From Candidatus Viridilinea mediisalina (GTDB lineage Bacteria > Chloroflexota > Chloroflexia > Chloroflexales > Chloroflexaceae), in contig NZ_NQWI01000025.1 in the NCBI RefSeq assembly GCF_002532535.1, positions 1 to 58,396 of the forward strand: DNA of 58,396 nt. The letters are read 5' to 3'. Shown in pieces: positions 36,699 through 45,692 of this stretch (positions are counted from its first letter, which is position 1; each line of letters starts with the position of its first letter). The position numbers and the translations under genes are program-made. Under the pieces are notes generated by a model that saw nothing but the letters and a program-made list of their open reading frames with translations, was not told where the DNA came from and did no database searches.

Positions 36699-38555
36699 GT
36701 GACTGTTGAGATTCTGACTGTCTTTGTGATTCTTGGGGTGACGATTGCGCTCTTTATTAGTGATCGTTTGCGGCTCGATCTGGTGGCCTTGTTGGCCCTG
36801 TTGGCCCTGGCTTTGACGGGCTTGCTGACCCCGGCTGAGGCGGCGGCGGGTTTTGGTGATACGACCTTGCTGCTGATTGCGGCGCTCTTTGTGGTTGGTG
36901 AGGGTTTGATGCAGACGGGCGTGGCGGCGTCGTTGGGGCGCTGGCTGGGCCGCGTGGCGGGGAAGAGTGAACGGCGGATTCTGGTGGCGATGCTGCTGCT
37001 AGTTGCGCCGATGTCCGCCTTTATTAGCTCGACGGGCGCGGTGGCGATTATGCTGCCCGTGGTGGTTACATTGGCCCATCGTTCGGGTATTAGCCCCTCG
37101 CGCTTGCTCATCCCATTGGCCTATGGGGCCTTAATCGGTGGCATGCTCACTCTGATTGGGACTCCTCCGAACATTATTGCGAGCGAGGCGCTGGTGGGGG
37201 CTGGGCGGGAACCGTTGGCCTTCTTTGGGATTACGCCAATTGGTCTGTTGGCCCTGCTGAGCTTGACCTTGCTCTTGTTTGCGGGGGGGACACGGCTGAT
37301 TCCGGAGCGGGTGGCGCCACATGTGGCGGCATCAGCCGAGCAAACGGATCTGTCGGCCCGTGATCTGTTGATTAGCTATGGCGTGCGTGGCACCCTGGCG
37401 CGGCTGCGTGTCCGCCCCGAATCGCCGCTCGTAGGCTCGTCGTTGGTTGAATGTGGACTGCCCCGCCGCTTTGGGGCGCTGGTCTTTGCTTCGCACCCGT
37501 GGTCGCCAGAACGCCAAGAGCCGGCCCCGGCCCGTCCGGCCCGCGCCGATACCCGTATTGCCGCTGGTGACCTGCTTGATGTCCAGTTGACCAATGGCCA
37601 ACTTGATCGGCTCGTCAATGAGTTGGCGCTTGAGCCGATTGATCTCGGCAGTAAGAGTAGACTCGATACCGAGTTGATCATCCTCGAGGTGGCCTTGACG
37701 CCGCGTTCGCGCTACATTGGTCGTTCGGTGCGTGAGATTGCGATTCGGCGCGAGTTTGGCGTTTCGGTCTTGGGTATTCAGCGTTTGGGCCAGAAACTGA
37801 GCGATAACCCGATGCTCGAGCCGCTACGCTTTGGTGATACCCTGCTGGTGATTGGTGCAGCCCAAGCGCTGGCCCCACTTGTACGCGCTCAACGCTACTA
37901 CGATGATTTTGTGATTGCTGCTGTGCCTGCTGCACTTGAGCAGCAGCAGCCCGGCGAGCGTTTGAGTTCCCGTGCGCCAATTGCGATTGCGATTACGCTG
38001 GGCATGCTGGTGATTATGGCCGCAGGCTGGCTGAGTGCCATGGTTGCGGCGCTGCTGGCTGCCATTGCCTTGGTGATGACTGGCTGTGTGCGCTTGAGTG
38101 ATCTCTACCAGCGTATGAGTTGGGAGAGCTTGATCCTGATTGGGGCGATGCTGCCGATGGCTACCGCCTTGGATAAGACCGGCGGGACGGCCCTGATTGC
38201 TGGTGGCTTGGTAGATGGCCTGGGTAACTATGGGCCGTTGGCGTTGCTTGTTGGCATCTTTCTGCTGACGGCTATCTTTAGCCAGTTTATCTCCAACACG
38301 GCCACTGCCGTCTTGATGATGCCAATTGCCTTGGCTAGTGCCAGTCAGCTTGGGATTGCCCCCGAACCGCTTTTGGTTACCGCCGCGATTGCCGCTTCGG
38401 CAGCCTTCGCCACACCAATTGCCTCACCCGTCAACACGATTGTTCTCAAAGCTGGGGGCTACCGTTTTGCCGACTATGCACGGGTGGGAGTGCCGCTACA
38501 GTTGGTGGTCTTGGCGATCTGTCTGCTGGTGGTACCGTGGTTGTACCCCTTCTAA
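36699..38555 (+). CDS. SLC13/DASS family permease with RCK_C domains
   Basis: A 618-residue membrane transporter. N- and C-terminal halves each carry hydrophobic spans and the paired helix-turn motifs of the divalent anion:Na+ symporter group (SSTGAVAIMLP about 111-121, SNTATAVLMMP about 531-541). Between them lie two TrkA-C/RCK_C regulatory domains (about 210-400). Related proteins move sulfate, dicarboxylates or other anions; the substrate cannot be assigned. Start: GTG at 36699, with TGAGGA at a 7-nt spacing; an in-frame TTG at 36693 is too close to it. A family B hairpin begins 4 bases past the stop. Confidence 0.88.
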   Translation: MTVEILTVFVILGVTIALFISDRLRLDLVALLALLALALTGLLTPAEAAAGFGDTTLLLIAALFVVGEGLMQTGVAASLGRWLGRVAGKSERRILVAMLLLVAPMSAFISSTGAVAIMLPVVVTLAHRSGISPSRLLIPLAYGALIGGMLTLIGTPPNIIASEALVGAGREPLAFFGITPIGLLALLSLTLLLFAGGTRLIPERVAPHVAASAEQTDLSARDLLISYGVRGTLARLRVRPESPLVGSSLVECGLPRRFGALVFASHPWSPERQEPAPARPARADTRIAAGDLLDVQLTNGQLDRLVNELALEPIDLGSKSRLDTELIILEVALTPRSRYIGRSVREIAIRREFGVSVLGIQRLGQKLSDNPMLEPLRFGDTLLVIGAAQALAPLVRAQRYYDDFVIAAVPAALEQQQPGERLSSRAPIAIAITLGMLVIMAAGWLSAMVAALLAAIALVMTGCVRLSDLYQRMSWESLILIGAMLPMATALDKTGGTALIAGGLVDGLGNYGPLALLVGIFLLTAIFSQFISNTATAVLMMPIALASASQLGIAPEPLLVTAAIAASAAFATPIASPVNTIVLKAGGYRFADYARVGVPLQLVVLAICLLVVPWLYPF

Positions 38556-38558
38556 TTT

Positions 38559-38599
38559 TTTCGTTCGTGTTGGCGGCAAAGCCGCCAACACGAACGAAA
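38559..38599. repeat. hairpin, family B copy 3
   Basis: A 19-bp perfect stem with AAA loop (38559-38577/38581-38599), immediately after the permease stop. The following 200 bp match the downstream part of other family B copies (a CTTTTTCG/GCTAACAA stretch, CTTCGGGGGAAGC, CCGCTGGAGGC). Confidence 0.85.
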
Positions 38600-38620
38600 G
38601 AAAGTTGCTATCGCTGCGGT

Positions 38621-38670
38621 GGCTGAGCCTGTCGAAGCCACCGCGCCGCTGGCTGAGCCTGTCGAAGCCA
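38621..38670 (+). repeat. two direct copies of GGCTGAGCCTGTCGAAGCCA
   Basis: Exact 20-mers at 38621-38640 and 38651-38670, separated by CCGCGCCGCT. The same unit forms the inverted repeat at 34341-34385. Confidence 0.85.
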
Positions 38671-38751
38671 AGCGGCGTGGCCCAGGACTTTTTCGCGCTA
38701 ACAAAAAGTTCTTCGGGGGAAGCAAATCCGCTGCCGAAACCCCGCTGGAGG

Positions 38752-38782
38752 CTGACAAGGCGAAGCCTGCCTAAGCTATAAT
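38752..38782 (+). promoter_or_regulatory. promoter before the 160-residue membrane protein
   Basis: CTGACA (38752-38757) and TATAAT (38777-38782), spacing 19 bp. The -35 part lies in the tail of the family B element, so the repeat may contribute to the promoter. Confidence 0.4.
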
Positions 38783-38819
38783 GAAGCAAGAAACTATGAT
38801 GAAGGTATAGGGTACTCCC

Positions 38820-39302
38820 ATGGAAGATAATCGCCGTAGTGGTAATGCCTTTAGTTGGGTAGGTTGGCTCGTCTTCTTCTTGTTGATCTTTGGTTCCAGT
38901 TTTCTCCCACCACTCGCCCATTGGTTAAGCCAACAAACCGGAGTGAGCATCACGCCATCTATGCTGATCGCCGCCATCATTGGGGGCGGTGTGCTGATCA
39001 GCATTGCCAGTTCAGTGATTCAAGCGGTCAACCAAGGGCGTGACTCCAACGAAACACGCCTGCCCACCGAGTTGCCCCCAGACTTCCAAGCGCCTTCACT
39101 GCCCACATCGAGCACGCCCCTGCCATCAAGCACACTCAGTGAGGCAAAGCTTAAACAGCGCGCCCTCGGTGAACAGAAGTTGCCCCCACCCCCCCAGTTT
39201 GAGCCGATCATTAGTCCGCGTATTCTGGCCTTTGGCATTGTCGGCTTGATCGTGTTTGGTGGGCTATTTGGGATTCTGTTTTTGGTGGCGAGTGCGATCT
39301 AG
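38820..39302 (+). CDS. small membrane protein, unknown
   Basis: A 160-residue protein: hydrophobic spans at about 12-32, 46-66 and 134-156, with a Pro/Ser/Thr/Gln-rich soluble linker between (about 70-130). No family recognised. It precedes purD, separated by a family D repeat. Confidence 0.6.
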   Translation: MEDNRRSGNAFSWVGWLVFFLLIFGSSFLPPLAHWLSQQTGVSITPSMLIAAIIGGGVLISIASSVIQAVNQGRDSNETRLPTELPPDFQAPSLPTSSTPLPSSTLSEAKLKQRALGEQKLPPPPQFEPIISPRILAFGIVGLIVFGGLFGILFLVASAI

Positions 39303-39304
39303 CC

Positions 39305-39420
39305 TGTGATACCAATGACCCTTGAACATGCCGCATTATCAAGAACGCTAACGCCCATTGAGGTGCCATGTTCGGCAATCTACAATCTGCAATCTACAAT
39401 CAACAATCGTAAATGGTATG
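39305..39420 (+). repeat. GATTGTA-heptamer element, family D copy 2
   Basis: Ends ATACCAAT/AAATGGTAT. Contains TTGAACATGCCGC, CCCATTGAGG, ATGTTCGGC and AATCTAC/AATCTGC heptamers. The small frame from the ATG has 14 codons before TAA. The element lies about 90 bp before purD. Confidence 0.75.
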
Positions 39421-39465
39421 AGGGGTTGGGACTACGCCCCTAAGCGGATCAAGCTGCAACCAATA

Positions 39466-39474
39466 TGCTATACT
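39466..39474 (+). promoter_or_regulatory. extended -10 promoter for purD
   Basis: TGCTATACT combines the TGN extension with a good -10 hexamer, about 38 bp before the purD ATG. The -35 region is weak, as is usual for extended -10 promoters. Confidence 0.45.
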
Positions 39475-39512
39475 GGCAGCACGAAATGTCATGATGAGTT
39501 AAGTAACTGCCT

Positions 39513-40778
39513 ATGAATGTCCTGCTTATCGGTTCGGGGGGCCGTGAACACGCCCTCGCTTGGAAGATCGCTCAGTCGCCACGTCTCCGCCGTCTGCTCT
39601 GTGTGCCCGGCAATACCGGCACGGGTAGCTATGGGCAGAATGTGCCCTTTCCTCTTAATGATAGTGATGCCCTCGTTGACCTCGCGCAGCGCGAGAATGT
39701 TGACCTACTTGTGGTTGGCCCCGATAACCCGCTGGCCGATGGGATTGTAGACCACTTTCTGGCTGCTGGGATTCCTGCTTTTGGGCCTACTGCTGCCGCT
39801 GCACGGATTGAGAGTAGTAAGGCTTTTGCTAAAGAGGTGATGGCTGCGGCTGGGGTGCCAACTGCTCAGACCCACGTCTTTGAGCGGGCTGAAGATGCAT
39901 TGGCTTTTGCCCGTGCCAGCGGCCAAGCTTGGGTGGTCAAGGCTGATGGCCTTGCCCTTGGCAAGGGGGTTGTGGTTGCCGATGATCTGCCTGCGACCCT
40001 CGCCGCGATTGAGCGCCTTGCTGCGACGCCGGCAGGCTCGCGGCTGCTGCTTGAAGAGCGCTTGCACGGGCGCGAGGTTTCGATTATGGCCCTCTGCGAC
40101 GGGCAACGCCTGTTGGTGCTACCCCCCGCCCGCGACCACAAGCGCCTCGGGGAGGGCGACACTGGCCCCAATACGGGCGGCATGGGCGTCTTTGCCCCCG
40201 TGGATGATGTGAGTCCTGCGTTGCTCGACCAGATTGTTGCTACCTGCATGCAACCTGTGGTGGATGAACTCGCGCAGCGTAAGGTGCCATTCCGTGGTGT
40301 CCTCTACGGTGGCTTTATTCTTACCGAAAAGGGGCCATCCGTCCTAGAGTTCAACGCTCGCTTTGGCGATCCCGAAGCTCAAGCGGTGCTGCCATTGCTC
40401 GAAGGTGACCTGCTTGAAGTGCTCTATGAGTGTGCCATAGGCGGGCTGCATCCTGAGAAGCTACGCCGTCGTCGTGGTTACGCCGTCTGCGTAGTGCTCT
40501 GTGCCGAAGGCTACCCCGGCAAGCCGCGCAAAGGCGATCCCATCCAAGGGGTTGAGGCGCTCGACGAAGAGGAACTGCTGGTTTTCCACGCGGGTACCCA
40601 AATCTCAGCCCGAGGGCTCTGCACCAACGGCGGACGGGTCCTTGGGGTCACTGGTCTGGGTAACACCCTCGCCCGCGCTCGGGCCAACGCCTATGCTGCT
40701 GCCGAACGGATCACCTTTGAGGGCAAGCACTACCGCGAAGACATCGGACAAGGGAAGGATACAGAAACGAGAAAATAG
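39513..40778 (+). CDS. purD: phosphoribosylamine--glycine ligase
   Basis: A 421-residue GAR synthetase of de novo purine synthesis: ATP-grasp ligase joining phosphoribosylamine and glycine. The start [15 protein letters not shown] and the motifs [32 protein letters not shown] and [11 protein letters not shown] are diagnostic. The ATG is set by the family N-terminus; Shine-Dalgarno is weak. The last eight residues (GKDTETRK) are encoded by the start of a dispersed A-rich repeat, beyond the normal family end. purN follows after a repeat pair. Confidence 0.96.
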   Translation: MNVLLIGSGGREHALAWKIAQSPRLRRLLCVPGNTGTGSYGQNVPFPLNDSDALVDLAQRENVDLLVVGPDNPLADGIVDHFLAAGIPAFGPTAAAARIESSKAFAKEVMAAAGVPTAQTHVFERAEDALAFARASGQAWVVKADGLALGKGVVVADDLPATLAAIERLAATPAGSRLLLEERLHGREVSIMALCDGQRLLVLPPARDHKRLGEGDTGPNTGGMGVFAPVDDVSPALLDQIVATCMQPVVDELAQRKVPFRGVLYGGFILTEKGPSVLEFNARFGDPEAQAVLPLLEGDLLEVLYECAIGGLHPEKLRRRRGYAVCVVLCAEGYPGKPRKGDPIQGVEALDEEELLVFHAGTQISARGLCTNGGRVLGVTGLGNTLARARANAYAAAERITFEGKHYREDIGQGKDTETRK

Positions 40779-40845
40779 AAAATAGGTTTGCGGCATCAGG
40801 ATGCACTGAATGTCTCCAAACTGTAAAGTGGCCTGAAACCATCTC
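40757..40845 (+). repeat. A-rich element, family E copy 1
   Basis: Starts at GATACAGAAACGAG and runs through AAAATAGGTTTG, CATCAGGATGCACTG and CTCCAAACTGTAAAG to CCTGAAACCATC. It is nearly identical to 54098-54184. In both places it is followed directly by a family D element, so the two behave as a composite. Confidence 0.8.
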
Positions 40846-40854
40846 CTACGGTTG

Positions 40855-40951
40855 AACATTCCGCATGATCAATAACGCTAAAACCCATTGGAACGCTATG
40901 TTCGGCAATCTACAATCTACAATCTACAATCTACAATCTGAAATGGTATAA
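40855..40951 (+). repeat. GATTGTA-heptamer element, family D copy 3, with small frame
   Basis: Contains GAACATTCCGC, CCATTGGAACGCT, ATGTTCGGC, then four AATCTAC-type heptamers and GGTATAA. The small frame from ATG 40898 reads MFGNLQSTIYNLQSEMV and its TAA (949-951) abuts the purN ATG at 40952. Confidence 0.8.
40898..40951 (+). CDS. possible 17-codon leader frame before purN
   Basis: ATG at 40898, TAA at 40949-40951, directly touching the purN ATG, which itself has no Shine-Dalgarno. GGA lies 5 bases before the small ATG. If translated, it would deliver ribosomes to purN. The 7-bp DNA repeat makes a 7-residue peptide repeat (NLQSTIY). Translation is unproven. Confidence 0.3.
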   Translation: MFGNLQSTIYNLQSEMV

Positions 40952-41593
40952 ATGGCATACTCTGTCGCAGTACTCCTGAGCGGTTCAGGCTCGAACCTGC
41001 AAGCTCTCATTGATGCCGAGGCGGCAGGCAAGCTAGGCAAGGCGCGTATCTGCTTTGTGGTTAGTGATCAAGCCGAAGCCTACGGGTTGCAACGGGCGCT
41101 GGTTCATCAGATTGCCAGCGCCTACCTGCCCCTGCCGCGCACGCGCAACTCCACCGAACGCCCCGCCATCCGCGCCGCATGGGAGCAGCGCCTTGCAACG
41201 ATGATCGCTGCCTTCAGCCCCGACCTGATTGTCCTGGCTGGCTTTATGCGCATCCTCTCGCCGCGCTTTCTCGATCAATTCCCCGAGCGGGTGATCAACC
41301 AACATCCGGCCCTGCTGCCCGATGATGGCGGTAGCCACTACACCACCAGCAGCGGCATACAAATTCCAGCTCTGCGCGGTGCCCACGTCGTTCCTGATGC
41401 ACTGGCCCACGGTCTGCCTCTCACCGGCTGCACCATCCACCGCGTCACTCCCCGCGTAGACGACGGGCCGATCTTGGCCCGCACTGAAGTTCCCATCCTG
41501 CCCCATGACAGCATTGAGACGCTCCATGAACGGATTAAGCTCGAAGAGCGCCGCATGATTGTTGAGGTGGTGGCGCGGTTGAGCTTGCTATGA
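40952..41593 (+). CDS. purN: phosphoribosylglycinamide formyltransferase
   Basis: A 213-residue GAR transformylase (10-formyl-THF dependent), the step after PurD. Phosphate loop LLSGSGSNLQAL (8-19), NQHPALLP with the catalytic Asn/His pair, and VDDGPIL with the catalytic Asp are present. A stretch of about 18 residues after HPALLP (DDGGSHYTTSSG...) is longer than in E. coli PurN. The start is fixed by the fold; there is no Shine-Dalgarno, and a family D repeat ends at the ATG. Confidence 0.94.
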   Translation: MAYSVAVLLSGSGSNLQALIDAEAAGKLGKARICFVVSDQAEAYGLQRALVHQIASAYLPLPRTRNSTERPAIRAAWEQRLATMIAAFSPDLIVLAGFMRILSPRFLDQFPERVINQHPALLPDDGGSHYTTSSGIQIPALRGAHVVPDALAHGLPLTGCTIHRVTPRVDDGPILARTEVPILPHDSIETLHERIKLEERRMIVEVVARLSLL

Positions 41594-41706
41594 TGCCATT
41601 GCAGATTGTAGATTTCAGATTGTAGATTGTAGATTGCCGAACATGGCGCACCAATGTGCTTTGGAGACATTGATGGTGCGGCATGTTCATATTGGCTTGG
41701 TGTAAT
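41594..41706 (-). repeat. GATTGTA-heptamer element, family D copy 4
   Basis: Starts right at the purN stop, minus orientation: ATGCCATT, GATTGTAGATT heptamers, GCCGAACATGG, GGTGCGGCATGTTCA and TTGGTGTAAT. It is closely matched by copy 5 directly after it, a tandem duplication. Confidence 0.75.
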
Positions 41707-41799
41707 GCCATTGTAGATTGTAGATTGCCGAACATGGCGCACCAATGTGCTTTGGAGACATTGATGGTGCGGAATGTTCACATTGGCTTGGTGTAATAC
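41707..41799 (-). repeat. GATTGTA-heptamer element, family D copy 5
   Basis: Tandem to copy 4, sharing the GCGCACCAATGTGCTTTGG core, which is a palindrome (GCGCACC..) not found in other copies. It lies 20 bp before the restriction-modification gene. Confidence 0.75.
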
Positions 41800-41819
41800 C
41801 CTCTGTTAGATGATGTGTC

Positions 41820-44800
41820 ATGGCAAATCAACTCAGGCTTGATGCGGGCCAGCCCCATGCCAATCAGCGCCTCTTTACCAATCGTTACCTGAATGTCACC
41901 CTGCCCCGCCGGGCAGCATGGATTGATGCGGGGGCTGAGGTTGCGCCGGTCTTTGCAGCGGTACGGCAGATTTTTGGAGCGTATAGCCCCTCGCCGAATG
42001 AGGCGCAGACGGAGCATGCTTTGGTGCGCCCTATCTTGGCGGCTTTGGGTCATACCTTTGAGCTCCAGGCGAGTCTTAAGACGCCCTATGGCACCAAGCA
42101 GCCCGACTATCTCTTCTACCACGATGCAGCAGCCCTAGAGTCTAATAAGGGGCTGATCCTAGCGCGTGAGCAGTTGGGGGCCGTCTTTGCCGTGGGTGAT
42201 GCGAAGGGTTGGGATCGCCCGCTGGATCGTAGCATCAAGGGCACGCTCGATGCGATTAGTAAGGTGCCCACTGAGCAGATTGCCTTCTATATGCGCCATA
42301 GTGGCGTTCCGTGGGGAATCTTGACCAATGGCCGCCGCTGGCGGCTCTACCATAAGGATACGGTTGAACGCCAAGATCAGTATTATGAGGTAGATCTTAA
42401 AGCTTTGGTTGATGCGGGGAAGCAAGAAGATTTTATGTATTTCTATGCCTTCTTCCGCAGGGCTGCCTTTGAACCGTTGGGGCCGTTGGCTCTAGCGACG
42501 ATGTTGCAAGAGAGTAGCGACTATGCGCGCGGGGTGAGTGAAAATCTGCGCTTGCAGGTCTTCGATGCACTACGCCATGTTGCGCAAGGCTTCTTGGACT
42601 ATCCCGACAACCAGCTTGAGCCTGAACCGAAGACACTGCATACTGTCTACCATCATAGCCTGATCATCCTCTACCGACTGCTCTTTATCCTCTATGCTGA
42701 GGCGCGGGGGTTGTTGCCGTTGCATCAGAATCGGCTCTACCGCGAGCATTATAGCCTCTACAAACTGGTGCGCCTCACCGCCTTGCACCTTGATAATGAT
42801 GGCCACCTTTTGCCTACCTCAAGCCGTACATGGGCTTGGTTGCACGATCTATTTGCCTATGTCAATGCGGGTGAACCAAAGCTTACCGTTGCGCTCTTCG
42901 ATGGTGGCCTGTTTGACGTGCAACACAATCGTTTTGTCGCTACGCATGTGGTGGGTGATGCTCAGTTGCAACTAGCACTCGATAAGCTGGCCCGGATTGG
43001 CAAAGAGTATATTGACTACCGCGATCTGGCGGAACGCCACCTGGGGACGATCTACGAGGGTTTGCTTGAGTACCATCTGCGGGCGATTGAACCCACGGGT
43101 GATGGCTTCACCATCGATCTCTTCAACGCGAAGGGTGAACGTCAGCGCACCGGCAGCTACTACACCCCCGATTTTGTCGTGCAGTACATCCTTGAGCAGA
43201 CGCTCCAGCCGATCCTTGAGGCGGCAGTGGCGGGTAAGCCGGGCGCTGAGGCGCAGTTGGAGGCGGTGTTGGCGCTCAATTGCCTTGACCCGGCGATGGG
43301 TTCGGGCCACTTCCTCGTTGCCGCCGTCGAGTATATTGCGGGCTATCTCGTCAAATTGGGGGTGACACCGCCTGCCGAGGCTGGTGATGAGGCTGATCTG
43401 CTCTACTGGAAGCGTCAGGTGGCCCAACGTTGCATCTATGGGGTGGACATCAATCCTTTGGCGGTGGATTTGGCCAAGCTTTCGCTCTGGTTAGCTACCG
43501 CCGCCAAAGGGCGGCCCCTCTCCTTCCTGGATCACCATCTCCGTTGTGGTAATGCGCTGGTGGGGCGGCGCGTAACCGATCCAGAGTTGTTGGTGCAGCA
43601 GACGAAGCAGGCAGCAGCACCTGAGCAGTCCTCAATGCTCACCGATGCGGGCTTTGCCGGGGCGATGCGTAGCGCCGTAGGCACAATGGGGCTGATTGTA
43701 ACTTCAGCCAGCCGCACGTTTGACGATGTGAAGGATCAAGAACGGCTCTATGAGCAGATTCGCCATGATCTGGTTGAGCAGTACGCCCTGCACGCTACCC
43801 TCCGCACCGCTGCTGGCTTTGAACAAGAGTTAGGCCCGGGGGTGTATGAAAGCTTGTACCTTTATGCACAGCAACGCAACAGCGGAACGGTCAAGCGCGA
43901 TGCGACCCTCGATACGCTGTTGGCACAAGCCGAAGCGTTAGCCGCAGAACACCGCTTCTTCCATTGGGATCTGGAATTTCCCGAGATCTTTTTTGATCAC
44001 CACGGGCGGCCATTGGGCGAACAGGCGGGCTTTGACCTGATCTTCGGCAACCCACCCTATGTGCGCCACGAGCAGTTTGGGCCACTCAAGCCCTACCTCG
44101 CGGTAGCCTATGCCGCAACCTACAGCGGTACCGCCGATTTGTCCACCTATTTTCTCAATCAAGGTGTGCAACTGCTTGCGAACGCAAAGCAGTTAAGCTA
44201 CATCACGTCTGGCACATTTCAAAAATTGGCCAGTGCGGCCTCGCTGCGCGCTTGGCTCACCAGCACAACGACGCTGCAAGAGCTTGTGCATTTTGGTGAA
44301 CATCAGATCTTTCGCGATGCAACAACCTACCCCATCATCATCACGTTGTGCAAAGCACTTCCCCCTGCCAGCGCAACGGTACGGGTACGGCAAGCAGATT
44401 CGTCTACGTCCATTGCAACCAAACTAGAACAAGACTGTGCGCTGCCAACTGGTGCCAGTGCGTGGGTCTTTGTCAATGGTCGCTTGCGTAATGTGCTAGA
44501 AGGCTGGTCGGGCTCTCAGCCGTTACTCACGCACTTGGATGGGGCTATATATCGTGGTGTGACGACGGGATTCAATAGAGCTTTTGTAATCAATGAGGAG
44601 GTATACAAATCCTTAGTATATGCTGATCAAAACAGTAGTAATATCATTAAACCTTTTGTGCGAGGCGCACATCTGCATGCTTGGTATCGAGAAGACAGTG
44701 GCTTATACCTTATTTTTGCGCGTCGTGGCATAGACATCATAGATTACCCTGCTATCTCACAATACCTTAGCCAGTTCTATGAGCAGTTGATGCCTCAACC

Positions 44801-45530
44801 AAAAGATTGGGATTCAAGCATTCCTTGGGAAGGACGCAAGGCGGGTAATTATAAATGGTTTGAAATACAAGATTCGGTGGATTATTGCAGTGTATTTGAA
44901 CGACCACGCATCCATTCTACAAAAATCACCTTACACCCTTGCTTTTCGCTCAACGAAGCGACTTGTTACGCTGCGAATACGTCATACGTCTTGCCACTCG
45001 TAAGCGTCGAGGCGGGCTGGTATCTGCTTGGGCTATTAAACAGCCGTGTATCCGAATGGTACGGGCGCACTACCTCTTCGCCTAAGGCCAACGGCTACTA
45101 TGAGCTTCAGCCCGAAGCATTGGGGCGTTTCCCCATCCCCGACGCTCCCGTAGCCCAACGCGAGGCGCTTGCTACCCTGGCGCGGCAGCTTGCCCAAACG
45201 GCCCAGATGCGCTACCGGCTTCAGCAACGCACCCTATGGCGCATCAGCGCAGATCTTGGTGGGCCTGGGGTTAAGCTCAACCAACGGCTCAAGGCATGGT
45301 GGCACCTCGACTTCGCCGCGTTGCGGACAGAACTGCGCAAATGCTTCAAGCGTGACATTCCGCTCAAGGAGCGCGACGAGTGGGAAGCGTGGTTTCACGA
45401 TCAGCACAGCACCCATACCACCCAGACAGCCGCGATTGTCGCGGCAGAACAAGCCTTGAATGAACAAGTCTACCAACTCTTTGATCTCAGTAGCAGTGAA
45501 GTGGCCTTGATCGAGGCGCGCAGCAGGTAG
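41820..45530 (+). CDS. type IIG/Eco57I-like restriction-modification enzyme
   Basis: A 1,236-residue single-chain enzyme. The N-terminal region has a PD...DAK nuclease-like signature (Pro95-Asp96, Asp127-Ala-Lys129). The methylase domain has motif I LDPAMGSGHFL (about 488-498), QRTGSYYTPDFV upstream and catalytic NPPY (744-747). The C-terminal third holds a TaqI-like target-recognition domain and ends with a helical part (AALRTELRK...). One protein therefore would both cut and modify DNA, with no separate partner gene. The part at about 44540-44960 (residues 907-1047) is clearly more A/T-rich than the rest, suggesting recognition-domain exchange. DAK in place of E-x-K makes cleavage activity uncertain. 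Confidence 0.85.
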   Translation: MANQLRLDAGQPHANQRLFTNRYLNVTLPRRAAWIDAGAEVAPVFAAVRQIFGAYSPSPNEAQTEHALVRPILAALGHTFELQASLKTPYGTKQPDYLFYHDAAALESNKGLILAREQLGAVFAVGDAKGWDRPLDRSIKGTLDAISKVPTEQIAFYMRHSGVPWGILTNGRRWRLYHKDTVERQDQYYEVDLKALVDAGKQEDFMYFYAFFRRAAFEPLGPLALATMLQESSDYARGVSENLRLQVFDALRHVAQGFLDYPDNQLEPEPKTLHTVYHHSLIILYRLLFILYAEARGLLPLHQNRLYREHYSLYKLVRLTALHLDNDGHLLPTSSRTWAWLHDLFAYVNAGEPKLTVALFDGGLFDVQHNRFVATHVVGDAQLQLALDKLARIGKEYIDYRDLAERHLGTIYEGLLEYHLRAIEPTGDGFTIDLFNAKGERQRTGSYYTPDFVVQYILEQTLQPILEAAVAGKPGAEAQLEAVLALNCLDPAMGSGHFLVAAVEYIAGYLVKLGVTPPAEAGDEADLLYWKRQVAQRCIYGVDINPLAVDLAKLSLWLATAAKGRPLSFLDHHLRCGNALVGRRVTDPELLVQQTKQAAAPEQSSMLTDAGFAGAMRSAVGTMGLIVTSASRTFDDVKDQERLYEQIRHDLVEQYALHATLRTAAGFEQELGPGVYESLYLYAQQRNSGTVKRDATLDTLLAQAEALAAEHRFFHWDLEFPEIFFDHHGRPLGEQAGFDLIFGNPPYVRHEQFGPLKPYLAVAYAATYSGTADLSTYFLNQGVQLLANAKQLSYITSGTFQKLASAASLRAWLTSTTTLQELVHFGEHQIFRDATTYPIIITLCKALPPASATVRVRQADSSTSIATKLEQDCALPTGASAWVFVNGRLRNVLEGWSGSQPLLTHLDGAIYRGVTTGFNRAFVINEEVYKSLVYADQNSSNIIKPFVRGAHLHAWYREDSGLYLIFARRGIDIIDYPAISQYLSQFYEQLMPQPKDWDSSIPWEGRKAGNYKWFEIQDSVDYCSVFERPRIHSTKITLHPCFSLNEATCYAANTSYVLPLVSVEAGWYLLGLLNSRVSEWYGRTTSSPKANGYYELQPEALGRFPIPDAPVAQREALATLARQLAQTAQMRYRLQQRTLWRISADLGGPGVKLNQRLKAWWHLDFAALRTELRKCFKRDIPLKERDEWEAWFHDQHSTHTTQTAAIVAAEQALNEQVYQLFDLSSSEVALIEARSR

Positions 45531-45575
45531 GGGGATGAGGGGCTGCTTTGCCTGCCCCAACCCCGCCAAGGGCTA

Positions 45576-45681
45576 ATACCATTTACCCTTGAACATGCCG
45601 CATTATCAAGAACGCTAAAGCCCATTGGAACGCCATGTTCGGCAATCTGCAATCTGCAATCTACAATCGTAATATGGTATA
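45576..45681 (+). repeat. GATTGTA-heptamer element, family D copy 6
   Basis: Ends TAATACCATTT/ATGGTATAA. Contains TTGAACATGCCGC, CCCATTGGAACGCC, ATGTTCGGC and AATCTGC/AATCTAC heptamers. It lies between the convergent stops of the restriction-modification gene and ppsR, with no gene downstream on its strand. Confidence 0.8.
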
Positions 45682-45692
45682 ACGTATTGCGA

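Noticed and set aside
38559-38599. Simple rho-independent terminator for the permease gene
   Set aside because: The stem is strong, but the T run lies before it rather than after on the plus strand, and the same hairpin recurs elsewhere; described as a repeat instead.
44500-44960. Separate inserted gene within the type IIG enzyme
   Set aside because: The reading frame is continuous and the patch sits at the expected recognition domain, so domain exchange explains it better.
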